From Arcicella sp038230735 (lineage in GTDB: Bacteria > Bacteroidota > Bacteroidia > Cytophagales > Spirosomataceae): a stretch of DNA of 64,000 nt. Below, piece after piece: positions 52,601-59,321 of this stretch. Each line of letters starts with the position of its first letter. Position 1 is the stretch's first letter. Made by a program: the position numbers and the translations under genes. The stretch covers positions 1 to 64,000 of the forward strand of contig JBBRMR010000003.1 in assembly GCA_038230735.1 (NCBI GenBank), written 5' to 3'. The notes under the pieces are model-generated. The model was not told where the DNA came from and did no database searches. It saw only the letters and a program-made list of their open reading frames with translations.

Positions 52601-53253
52601 GCACGAGTATATTTTATTTTGCTTGATTCGGGGTTAAGCCATTGATAATCAGTTATATCACGAAGGATAAACTGATTACTTTTGGAAGGAATATTGAGCG
52701 AAAATATATCTCTTTCGGTATCAATATTATTGGAAGCCATTTGTTCGTAGGCAAATCTAACGTCTTCATTATAACATACTGCCCCAACGCTGGCTCGAAT
52801 ATCTACTGGAATTTGTCTGCCTAATAATCCTACGCCTACTTCATCAGGCATTCCCCTCATTTGTTTATTTATTGAACCCGCATATTGGAGTGACCAACCC
52901 AAACCTACAAAAGAAGCCACGTCCGTTACTTTATTCCCGCTGGCATGATAGGTGAGTTTGACGGGCATAGAAATTCCATTGACTTCTACATTGAAGATGG
53001 GAATTTCAATATTGGCTAACCCCGTAAACATACTGACTGGATACTCGCCATATCGTCCCAAATTCCCTACGTTGGGCGATTTTGGGGTTAATTGGGGGAG
53101 TAAATTACTGAGATTGGTGGCACTGGCAACGGTGATGGCATTGGCAACTTGTTTCAGAGAATCGGCTTTTGAGGTTGAATCTTGGGGGGTAATTTGAGCG
53201 AAAACTGAAAAAGTAAAAAGGCAAAATAGGGCGGTAATGTAGGCTTTTTTCAT
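46675..53253 (-). CDS. Giant RHS/YD-repeat polymorphic toxin-like protein with C-terminal zincin (HExxH) domain
   Basis: A 2192-residue exported protein from ATG 53253 (MKKAYITALFCLFTFSVFAQ, signal peptide); the longer frame to 53376 adds 41 non-signal residues. N-terminal Bacteroidota RHS block: YGEYPVSMFTGLANIEIPIF ... LTYHASGNKVTDVASFVGLGWSL. A long YD-repeat shell follows. It is interrupted at ~1520-1600 by GNWTDVNTWLSG.LPSVSDNVTINTGHSVTIPSG, a motif seen in secreted beta-helical proteins. The RHS core (LLNPTIGRMLSVDKVSPLYAGYSTYGYCLNNPIKYVD) ends at ~1945. The variable tail (1946-2192) has HTVTHEFAHFLLNAL with HExxH at 2084-2088 and acidic NHEED after it, a likely zinc metallopeptidase warhead. 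No T9SS sorting domain is visible. Confidence 0.88.
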   Translation of the reverse strand: MKKAYITALFCLFTFSVFAQITPQDSTSKADSLKQVANAITVASATNLSNLLPQLTPKSPNVGNLGRYGEYPVSMFTGLANIEIPIFNVEVNGISMPVKLTYHASGNKVTDVASFVGLGWSLQYAGSINKQMRGMPDEVGVGLLGRQIPVDIRASVGAVCYNEDVRFAYEQMASNNIDTERDIFSLNIPSKSNQFILRDITDYQWLNPESSKIKYTRATNSFDITDEGGNQFTFDKSEQTVGSGTSAWLLTQVQGVRSQDKILVEYQAATTYQWTHDIMESVTINDNPTGMIPSGVVLTGPTSNPTPELISINNSVEQRLPQSIHFPSGKVEFVYETTDRQDGFGKALDKIEIYGYNISTLAYELIKTYDLTYVYRNRDNNANFPVLFLDKVRMLDNANALIGQYELGYNTAIPLPLVQSKALDYWGYYNGATTNTTRIPAQTIPIYQGGISTPTTINIGGANRQSDETNMKAWILNKITFPTGGYTVFDHEANQYLDGIVHRKAGGLRIKTITSSPNATDNPVVKSYRYGIGESGDGTLRQSLSFQYNTKQKVTECQSNTTGQPCSSLYTYDVRKYTSNLGGALFPHEGSPVTYSTVTEYQEAGATGDNGRTIYEFRESSDGQTTLFNGTKYFVQSKHWDRGQLARKRVFGKDNRLKYRQENTYTVLGAGSTTDICGRLLQIQNIYVNYRPSYLQGSSICYFETNDAQPAQTYFMNYGTTKLIKSEEFYYDNEDDTKFTQKTSITDYVPNYYFPRVTREIVNAGEIRGKKYFYPFDFGIIPTTKSGELLAIRRMQEKNELNIPIEEVSYRKNSLSATDSLISGAKLTSYYSREDNSVPGNPFSAYRLPSSIYLLESQLFNAFTTAYQPSSDLFLASPATYSADLPRHSLYDKKVTMNDYDVYGNLSEYTITHGGRKDSFGYQQYAHNGVQLNTLTGMAQDGFGLNHISNYAYTIPLLGLSSSQAANGVFTYFEYDSFGRFKTLKDHENKVLKEFAYDFSNRSVTEWMPRIAFTAVSNTTATSDATKTISFVDGLGRDLQKLVVNGSPDATKDIILSSVVYDIYGRGTKAYLPTPSTTGGGTFLTDVQTPAKAFYDTDDVPYTETTLFDKSPLNRPLTQYGAGNAWRTANKALTMQYKVAPTGTIKRFKASLGAVFCNVEGQPTTLEYYGSDELQMKVMLSERGNKTTEYIDLQGRTVQKDVEVSAGVVQSIIYVYDLFDRLSYVISPKAYPLFTSTRAFILDTETDFLEGIYAYKYDRKGQNILKHVAGHTGFEAMVYDQLYRLVLSRDAADDNVVDAFGRSRWKFSKFDALDRPAFSGLTFLTQGYSRQTLQDDFDNHTITSINETRVNTGGLLGYSNTSFPSNYTPLDANIRAVNYFDNYTWQLDNLFNFQSANAFGTQWANSKKGLMTGMLIRNVETLDWYKYVNYFDFKSRPLQSFALNHLGGIDRSEYQYRFNGEVLKMRTVHQGITEIYDYTFDHIGRKTSFKHSKDGVLQNVANYNYDGIGRMKTKTLKPLGSDINSKQTGNWTDVNTWLSGFLPSVSDNVTINTGHSVTIPSGQSGSAGVLNNKGTLQSFGMLNIGKVTTTDLQTVDFKYHIRGGLKGINLDANNNLTNKLFSFKLGYEEDGTYFDGNIRKQEWKSSIDNITRSYTYSYDGASRILSGAYASGKTGENYSLENMAYDFNGNITNLWRKGMTQNNTFDYIDKLNYTYATNSNKINSVSDAVSGNLNTGDFRDDNTSGNDYDYWADGSLKKDLNKGIDSIKYNYLKLPQRIKFSNGKWLEYQYDATGEKLKKKTSENKITDYISNLIFENNVLYQIGHDEGRIVNGNYEYNITDHLGNLRVAFKDSAGIAKITQAQDFEPFGLENWTSKYINNSKISNFKFNAKETQLETGFIDLGNRLLNPTIGRMLSVDKVSPLYAGYSTYGYCLNNPIKYVDIEGNFVIDAETARKYPALAFMVNNVLPNLVNNPKVLEALVGVSKKSDKINFIKSQMRSGAGPNIKVTQPPNSQNWQGTAVSESDGGHYAGNIDIGEKNNLYLNRVAVEKLESAAQAFINNNGKNGGGDLAVQMLSIGHTVTHEFAHFLLNALSGNHEEDSRGGNYEAGDDFSAHAFDGNTFHPNANQEKPGLAQFYNSNRNSSLMRGLTTGNKGLMWFITTNNSDAGSGTTKKKKQKSTAAAVGGANDSN

Positions 53254-53336
53254 GGTGAATGACGGTTTTACTAATTGGAACTCTTGAAAAAGGGCATAAA
53301 AATAGCGTGAAACGCTACTTACTTGCCAATCAAGGT

Positions 53337-53433
53337 CTCTGGTAAAACCTGCAAAACAAAGCAAAGTAACGCTCACGCATACGTGAGCGTTTTACTTTAA
53401 CTTCCCTGTTTTGCAGTCTTAACTTTACCAGAG
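53337..53433. repeat. 97-nt multi-segment inverted repeat upstream of the RHS gene
   Basis: Three nested pairs: CTCTGGTAAA/TTTACCAGAG (outer, 53337 and 53424), CTGCAAAACA/TGTTTTGCAG, and GCTCACG/CGTGAGC near the centre with AAAGTAA/TTACTTT around it. It forms one long hairpin with small bulges, about 85 nt before the RHS start. A smaller hairpin AGCGT-GAA-ACGCT follows at 53304. It could be a leader structure that controls RHS expression or a MITE. No coding capacity. Confidence 0.75.
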
Positions 53434-53562
53434 TTTTGATAGACAGGATTCTAAATTAAACGCACTATATTCTAAATAAAAATTTCTACCGCAATATTAA
53501 ACCAAAAATAACCATTCACAAAATCACTCATCATATTTTACCATTCAAATTGAAAATAAAAC

Positions 53563-53598
53563 AAAAAGGGCTTCCGAAACAAATCAGAAGCCCTTTTT
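53563..53598 (-). terminator. infB: infB terminator, right copy
   Basis: AAAAAGGGCTTC (53563-53574) and GAAGCCCTTTTT (53587-53598) enclose CGAAACAAATCA. It follows the intact infB stop by 15 nt and is identical to the left copy at 45429-45464. Confidence 0.88.
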
Positions 53599-53613
53599 CT
53601 CTATTATCTAAAT

Positions 53614-56600
53614 TTAAAGCGTTCGCTTCATCTCTTTCAATTCGTAACATTCAACCACATCACCAATTTCAATATCGTTGAAATTCTTGATTGACAGACC
53701 ACATTCGTAGCCAAATTTAACACTCGCTACATCGTCTTTAAAACGCTTCAAGGCTGAAATCTCTCCTTCATGCACCACCACGAAATCACGAATAATTCGT
53801 ATTTTATCTGAACGTTTCACCGTGCCATCCAATACATACGAACCTGCAACAGTTCCCACTTTCGTAATTTTATAAACTTCACGAACTTCGATATTTGCCG
53901 TAACAACTTCCTCAAACTTAGGAGCTAACAAACCTTCCATCGCATCTCTTACATCATCAATCGCTTGATAGATAATTGAATAAGTACGAATTTCGATTTG
54001 TTCGGTATCTGCTAAGCGACGGGCGTTTACACTCGGACGCACTTGGAACGCCACAATAACGGCATCGGAAGCCGAAGCCAACAATACGTCTGATTCTGAA
54101 ACTTGTCCCACGCCTTTGTGGATGATTCTCACTTGTACTTCTTCCGTTGATAGTTTCAATAACGAATCCGATAGTGCTTCTACTGAACCATCCACGTCGC
54201 CTTTCACAATTACGTTCAATTCCTTAAACGTTCCAATTGCCTTACGACGACCAATTTCTTCCAGCGTAATGTGCTTACGAGAACGCAAAGATTGTTCACG
54301 CAAAATTTGCTCACGTTTGTTGGCAATCTCACGAGCATCACGCTCATTTTCCATTACCGACAACTTATCACCAGCGTTTGGAGCTCCTGGAAGTCCCAAA
54401 ACTTGTACGGGTGTTGAAGGTCCCGCCGATTTCAATTTGTTTCCACGATAATCAAACATTGCTTTCACACGTCCATAATGAGCTCCTGCAAGCATCATAT
54501 CTCCTACTTTCAAAGTTCCAGCTTGTACCAAAATATTGGCAACATATCCACGACCTTTATCCAATGATGCTTCCACGGTTGTACCAATGGCACGCTTGTT
54601 CGGATTGGCTTTCAAGTCTAATAATTCAGCTTCAAGCAATACTTTTTCTAATAACTCATTAACCCCTTGTCCTGATTTTGAAGATAATTCTTGGGTTTGG
54701 TATTTACCTCCCCACTCTTCTACCAAGATATTTTTAATAGATAATTGCTCTCTAATTCTCTCCGTATTGGCTCCTGGCTTATCAATTTTTGTGAAAGCAA
54801 ACACGATTGGCACACCCGCCATCATGGCATGGTTGATGGCTTCTTCGGTTTGTGGCATCACGGCATCGTCAGCCGCAATTACGATAATGGCAACGTCCGT
54901 AACCTTCGCACCCCTTGCACGCATGGCAGTAAATGCCTCGTGACCAGGTGTATCTAAGAATGTAATACTACGTCCATCGTCTTGTTTCACAGAATATGCA
55001 CCAATGTGCTGGGTAATTCCACCCGCTTCACCCGCTGCCACTTTGGCTCTACGGATATAATCAAGCAAGGAAGTTTTACCATGATCGACGTGACCCATAA
55101 TCGTGATGATTGGTGCTCTCGGTATCAAATCTTCTGGGGTATCAATTTCTTCCACCACCGATGATTCAATTTCTTCTTCGGCAGAAACAAATTGTACTTC
55201 AAATCCAAATTCCTCGGCAATCAAAGCGATAATGTCCGCTTCCAGACGTTGGTTGATTGAAACAAACATTCCCAAACTCATACAAGCCGAGATGATTTCA
55301 GTTACCGAAATATCCATCAATGAGGCTAACTCACTGGCTGAAATATATTCAGTTACTTTTAAGATTTTTGCTTCTTCATCCTCCGCTAATTGACGCTGTT
55401 CATTGCGTTCTGCACGAGTTTTACGTTTTTCACGACGCTCTTTTGCTCCAAAGTTCGACTTGTTGGTTTGTCCTTGCAGACGTGCCATCGTTGCCTTAAT
55501 TTGGTCTTGGATTTGCTTATCCGTTACTTCACCTTTTACTACGGGTGTCGTTGGTCGGTTTCCTCCTGTATTATTCGCAGGGCGTTTGTAATTTGGATTA
55601 CCGCCCGTATTATTTCTATTGTTATTATATCCGCCCGTATTCGTTCCCGTTACTGGTGGTTTTCTGTTCGGATCGTTGGTGGTTGTCGTTGTTGTTGTGG
55701 TAGTTGTTCCATCCTTTTTCGGACGTGGAGCTCCACGTTCATTACGGATTTCTGTTTCAGTTACCTTAGCTCCGCCTGGCTTATCAATACGTTTTCTCTT
55801 CTTCTTATTGTTGTTATTATTTCTTGAACCTGGACCTCCACGTGGGGTTTCAACGGGTAATTCAATTTTACCCAAAATCTTCAATCCACGTAATTGGTCA
55901 CCTTTGGCTTCAATCAATTCAACCGATGAAGTATCGTCTGGAATGGCATCATTACGACCCAGTTTTTGTGGTCTGTTATCGACAATTCCGTTATTCTGAG
56001 GATTCTGGTTATTATTATTTCCACCTTGACCTTGTGGACGGTTTTGGTTATTGCCTCCACCACCATTTTGACCTTGCGGTTTAGTAGCTTGTAAACCCTG
56101 ACCATTTCCCGCCTGTCCTTGTTGTCTATTTTGCGGATTATTATTTCCTCCTTGACCCTGTGGACGATTTTGGTTATTATTCCTCTCACCCTGACCACCT
56201 TGATTTTGAGGTCTATTCTGATTATTGTTTCTATCCCCTTGACCACCTTGATTTTGCGGTCTGTTGGATTGATTATTATTTCCACTACTCTGTCCACCTT
56301 GATTTTGCGGTCTGTTCGGTTGGTTTTGGTTATTCTGCGGTGGTCGTGGCTGATTATTTGTATCAACAATCTTTGATGCCTGTACTATTACTGGCTTATC
56401 CGCTACTACTGGTGGAATAACTGACACTGGTGTTGGAACAACGGGTTTCGCCACCTCAACAACCGTTGGGTTTTCAGCAACCGTTACTGGCTGTGGAACT
56501 ACGGCAGTTGGTTTTGGAGCTTCCTCAACTTTGGGAGCAACAATTGGCTCAATCGCCTTGGGGGTTTCAACAACCGCTGGTTTTAATTTTTCAGCTTTTG

Positions 56601-57117
56601 GAGTTTCGACCTTTGGAGCATCAACTCTTTGTGCTTCCACTTTCGGCTCTGGTTTTGGTTCAGCAACGGGGGCTTTCACGGGAATAACATTTCCCTTTTT
56701 ATCCAATTCCATCTGACCCACCACCTTAAACTGAACATCACTTTTTGCCTCAATCTTTTCAATTTCAGCAACTTTTTCAATTTTTGGGGTTTCGATTGGT
56801 TCAGCGGGTTTCGCAACTGGCTGGGTTTTTGACTCACGTGAGTACAGGGGCAAATAATCATCGTCCTGTCTTTTGGCAGGCACAAAATTATCTTCTTCAT
56901 TAGCCTTTGGAGCTTGTGCAGACGATGATCCACCATTCAGGAGGTCATTTGCACCAAATTCCTTGGCTACGATTTTCAATTGCTCGAAATTCAATTTGGC
57001 GTTAGGGCTATTTTCTACCTTATGACCTTGAACAGAGAGCTTTTGTACGATGGTTTGAATACCTACGCCAATTTGCTTTGCCACAAGGCTCAAACGCATC
57101 ATTTTATCTTCTGTCAT
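53614..57117 (-). CDS. infB: Translation initiation factor IF-2 with Asn/Gln-rich linker
   Basis: A 1167-residue GTPase that brings initiator tRNA to the 30S subunit. I start at ATG 57117 (MTEDKMMRLSLVAKQIGVGIQTIVQKL, the IF2-N domain); the longer frame to 57195 adds 26 residues of leader-like sequence. The middle is a long disordered linker: Pro/Glu/Val-rich at 100-250, Asn/Gln/Gly-rich at 253-378 with ~15-residue repeats of the NNNQNRPQNQGGQG type, a run of ten Thr at 471-480, then a second IF2-N at ~590. The G domain begins at 675 (GHVDHGKTS) with DTPGHEAFTAMRARGA, FTKIDKPGAN, and domains II-IV following. Last gene of rimP-nusA-infB. Confidence 0.96.
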   Translation of the reverse strand: MTEDKMMRLSLVAKQIGVGIQTIVQKLSVQGHKVENSPNAKLNFEQLKIVAKEFGANDLLNGGSSSAQAPKANEEDNFVPAKRQDDDYLPLYSRESKTQPVAKPAEPIETPKIEKVAEIEKIEAKSDVQFKVVGQMELDKKGNVIPVKAPVAEPKPEPKVEAQRVDAPKVETPKAEKLKPAVVETPKAIEPIVAPKVEEAPKPTAVVPQPVTVAENPTVVEVAKPVVPTPVSVIPPVVADKPVIVQASKIVDTNNQPRPPQNNQNQPNRPQNQGGQSSGNNNQSNRPQNQGGQGDRNNNQNRPQNQGGQGERNNNQNRPQGQGGNNNPQNRQQGQAGNGQGLQATKPQGQNGGGGNNQNRPQGQGGNNNNQNPQNNGIVDNRPQKLGRNDAIPDDTSSVELIEAKGDQLRGLKILGKIELPVETPRGGPGSRNNNNNKKKRKRIDKPGGAKVTETEIRNERGAPRPKKDGTTTTTTTTTTNDPNRKPPVTGTNTGGYNNNRNNTGGNPNYKRPANNTGGNRPTTPVVKGEVTDKQIQDQIKATMARLQGQTNKSNFGAKERREKRKTRAERNEQRQLAEDEEAKILKVTEYISASELASLMDISVTEIISACMSLGMFVSINQRLEADIIALIAEEFGFEVQFVSAEEEIESSVVEEIDTPEDLIPRAPIITIMGHVDHGKTSLLDYIRRAKVAAGEAGGITQHIGAYSVKQDDGRSITFLDTPGHEAFTAMRARGAKVTDVAIIVIAADDAVMPQTEEAINHAMMAGVPIVFAFTKIDKPGANTERIREQLSIKNILVEEWGGKYQTQELSSKSGQGVNELLEKVLLEAELLDLKANPNKRAIGTTVEASLDKGRGYVANILVQAGTLKVGDMMLAGAHYGRVKAMFDYRGNKLKSAGPSTPVQVLGLPGAPNAGDKLSVMENERDAREIANKREQILREQSLRSRKHITLEEIGRRKAIGTFKELNVIVKGDVDGSVEALSDSLLKLSTEEVQVRIIHKGVGQVSESDVLLASASDAVIVAFQVRPSVNARRLADTEQIEIRTYSIIYQAIDDVRDAMEGLLAPKFEEVVTANIEVREVYKITKVGTVAGSYVLDGTVKRSDKIRIIRDFVVVHEGEISALKRFKDDVASVKFGYECGLSIKNFNDIEIGDVVECYELKEMKRTL

Positions 57118-57168
57118 GCTTGTTAATTGATACTTTTCTATAATAATGTTGAATTTTGTGTGATAGTT

Positions 57169-57239
57169 GAATGATAGAATAGCTTTGATGAGCAAGTGAA
57201 ATGAGTTCTATGACTATTCTATCATTCTTTCACTTGTTC
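57169..57239 (-). promoter_or_regulatory. Interleaved inverted repeats between nusA and infB (possible pseudoknot or switch)
   Basis: Two complementary pairs are interleaved as A-B-A'-B': GAATGATAGAATA (57169-57181) with TATTCTATCATTC (57215-57227), perfect 13 bp; and GAGCAAGTGAAA (57190-57201) with TTTCACTTGTTC (57228-57239), 11 of 12. In RNA they could form alternative hairpins or an H-type pseudoknot in the 130-nt nusA-infB spacer. Whether it is functional or a repeat relic is not decided. Confidence 0.55.
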
Positions 57240-57247
57240 ATTCTACA

Positions 57248-58495
57248 TTATTCAAACTCCGAGCGTAGGATTGCTAAAACCTCCAATACTGTCTCTTCTT
57301 CGAGTTCAGTACGTCTGATTAATTCTTCACTATCCAATGCCAGAACTTGCTTGGCGGTATCTAAACCGATTTTATGTAATTCTAAAACTACCCAGTCCTC
57401 AATTTCGTCCGTAAATTCTGATAAATCCACGTCTTCATCGTCTATTTCGGATTCCTTAATATCCCGATAAACGTCTAATTCGTAACCCACCAATTTACCC
57501 GCTAATTTAATATTCTGTCCACCTTTTCCAATTGCCAACGACACTTGGTCTGGTTGTAAATACACCGCAATACGTCTTCTTTCCGCATCAATTTTCATCG
57601 AACTTACTTTCGCAGGACTTAAAGCACGTCCTACTAATAACTCCAAATTTGAAGTAAAGTTAATTACGTCAATATTTTCGTTCTGTAATTCACGCACAAT
57701 TCCGTGAATCCGTGAACCTTTCATACCCACACACGCACCCACAGGGTCGATACGGTCATCATAAGATTCAACCGCAACTTTGGCTCTTTCGCCTGGTTCA
57801 CGCACAATCTTACGAATCATGATTTGACCATCATAAATCTCAGGAATTTCTTGCTCAAACAAACGCTCCAAGAATACGGGCGAAGTTCTCGAAAGAATAA
57901 TCTTTGGCGTACCATTATTCATGTCCACTTTATGGATAACTGCCTTCACGGGTTCGCCTTTCTTGAAACGGTCTTTCTGAATCATTTCTGACTTTGGAAG
58001 GGTCAATTCATTGCCTTCGCTGTCGGTGATAATTAATTCTTTTCCGATAATTTGATAGACATCGCCCGAAACCATTTCCCCTACTAAATCCTTGTATTTT
58101 TCGTACAAGCCTTCTTTTTCTAAGTCTTTGATTTTTTGGATAAGCGTCTGGCGAGCGGTTTGAACCACTCTTCGTCCGAAATCCTCCAATTTAATCAACT
58201 CGGCTACTTCTTCGCCAATTTCAAAATCGGGTTCAATTTTTTTGGCTTCTTCCAAGGGTATTTTATCAAAGTCCCAAATATCTTCTGAATTGTCGTCCAC
58301 AATTTCACGGGTACGCCACATTTCTAAGTCGCCACTTTCAGGGTTGATGATAACATCAAAGTTTTCATCAGTTCCGTATCTCTTCCGAATCATAGTGCGG
58401 AAAACTTCTTCCAGCACCTGTATCATCGTTGGACGATCAATGTTTTTTTCTTTTGCAAAATCCGCAAACGACGAAATTAATTCTGCACTATTCAT
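57248..58495 (-). CDS. nusA: Transcription termination/antitermination factor NusA
   Basis: A 415-residue RNA-polymerase-binding factor. N-terminal domain (IDRPTMIQVLEEVFRTMIRKRYGTDENFDVIINPESGDLEMWRTREIV), S1 domain around 135-200 (GEMVSGDVYQIIGKELIIT), then KH1-KH2 with VGACVGMKGSRIHGIVRELQNENIDVI and SLAIGKGGQNIKLAGKLVGYELDVY, and a short acidic helical tail (DEEDVDLSEF...ELHKIGLDTAKQVLALDSEEL). Typical length. It lies between rimP and infB. Confidence 0.96.
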   Translation of the reverse strand: MNSAELISSFADFAKEKNIDRPTMIQVLEEVFRTMIRKRYGTDENFDVIINPESGDLEMWRTREIVDDNSEDIWDFDKIPLEEAKKIEPDFEIGEEVAELIKLEDFGRRVVQTARQTLIQKIKDLEKEGLYEKYKDLVGEMVSGDVYQIIGKELIITDSEGNELTLPKSEMIQKDRFKKGEPVKAVIHKVDMNNGTPKIILSRTSPVFLERLFEQEIPEIYDGQIMIRKIVREPGERAKVAVESYDDRIDPVGACVGMKGSRIHGIVRELQNENIDVINFTSNLELLVGRALSPAKVSSMKIDAERRRIAVYLQPDQVSLAIGKGGQNIKLAGKLVGYELDVYRDIKESEIDDEDVDLSEFTDEIEDWVVLELHKIGLDTAKQVLALDSEELIRRTELEEETVLEVLAILRSEFE

Positions 58496-58615
58496 CTTTC
58501 ATAAGTTTCAGGATTGTTGTATTAAGTATCAAGTATCAAGTATTAAGAAAATCGTGCAAAAATTATTGGACTGATAATACTTAATATATAGTACATAGTA
58601 CCTAACACAAAACCT

Positions 58616-59095
58616 CTATTTAAACGATATTTGTACTTTGGCTTGTTGGATTGTTTCAAACGAGATAAGGATGTCTGGCACAGGTTCAACAACTTTTTTG
58701 CTTCTGGTCTTTTTAACTCCTTCTTTCAAAACGATTCCCGTATCGGTTACGTTCTCTAAGGTTCCTACTTTCTCGCCGCCCTCCGTTAGAATTACTTTCA
58801 GATTTCTACCAATATTTTTGACATATTGACGTGTAAGCGTTAATGGCTGGTCTATTCCTGGCGATGATACTTCCAAATTGTAAGCATCAGAAACCAGTTC
58901 GTTAGTTTCAACAAAATGGGCAAATCTGCGGCTTATGGAGGCACATTCTTCAATTTTTATTCCTTCGTCAGTATCTAATAAAATGGTGATATTTTGACGA
59001 GTTTTACCTTCGGTTGTTTTTACTTCAACGATAAAAATTCTATCGTCTTCCAGATAGGGTTGAAGTAATTCTATTATTGTTTCTTTATTTAACAT
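58616..59095 (-). CDS. rimP: Ribosome maturation factor RimP
   Basis: A 159-residue factor for 30S maturation. Visible family parts: IFIVEVKTTEGKTRQNITILLDTDEGIKIEECASISRRFAHFVE and YNLEVSSPGIDQPLTLTRQYVKNIGRNLKVILTEGGEKVGTLENVTDTGIVLKEG. It heads rimP-nusA-infB; a 120-nt spacer with AAGTATCAAGTATT words precedes nusA. Confidence 0.94.
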   Translation of the reverse strand: MLNKETIIELLQPYLEDDRIFIVEVKTTEGKTRQNITILLDTDEGIKIEECASISRRFAHFVETNELVSDAYNLEVSSPGIDQPLTLTRQYVKNIGRNLKVILTEGGEKVGTLENVTDTGIVLKEGVKKTRSKKVVEPVPDILISFETIQQAKVQISFK

Positions 59096-59186
59096 TTATT
59101 AGTCTGTGGTCGTAAACACTGAAACGCAAAAAAATTATGTTTTAAGCTAAAAATTACGACTATTTTTTCATTTTTACGAAAACAAA

Positions 59187-59215
59187 AAAGAGGGATTCAC
59201 GACCCCTCTTTCCTT
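59187..59215 (-). terminator. Hairpin downstream of the aspartyl protease gene
   Basis: AAAGAGGG (59187-59194) pairs with CCCTCTTT (59204-59211), with A- and T-rich flanks, about 110 nt past the stop of the protease gene and upstream of rimP. Confidence 0.65.
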
Positions 59216-59321
59216 AATTTCTCCGCAAAAGTAATTGATTTTGGATTAGAAAGCAAGCAATTTGACAAATGTTATATCAGTTCTTGATTCTTAGATAAAT
59301 GTTCTTGATTGGATTATATTT

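Noticed and set aside
55984..56361. CRISPR-like regular repeats
   Set aside because: The periodic units are codons of the NNNQNRPQNQGGQG-type protein repeat in infB; spacers are not unique, units vary at third positions, and no cas genes are near.
55390..56720. Several long open frames on the + strand opposite infB
   Set aside because: They are low-complexity mirror translations of the repetitive Asn/Gln/Pro/Val linker of IF-2; composition is unlike real proteins and IF-2 explains the DNA.
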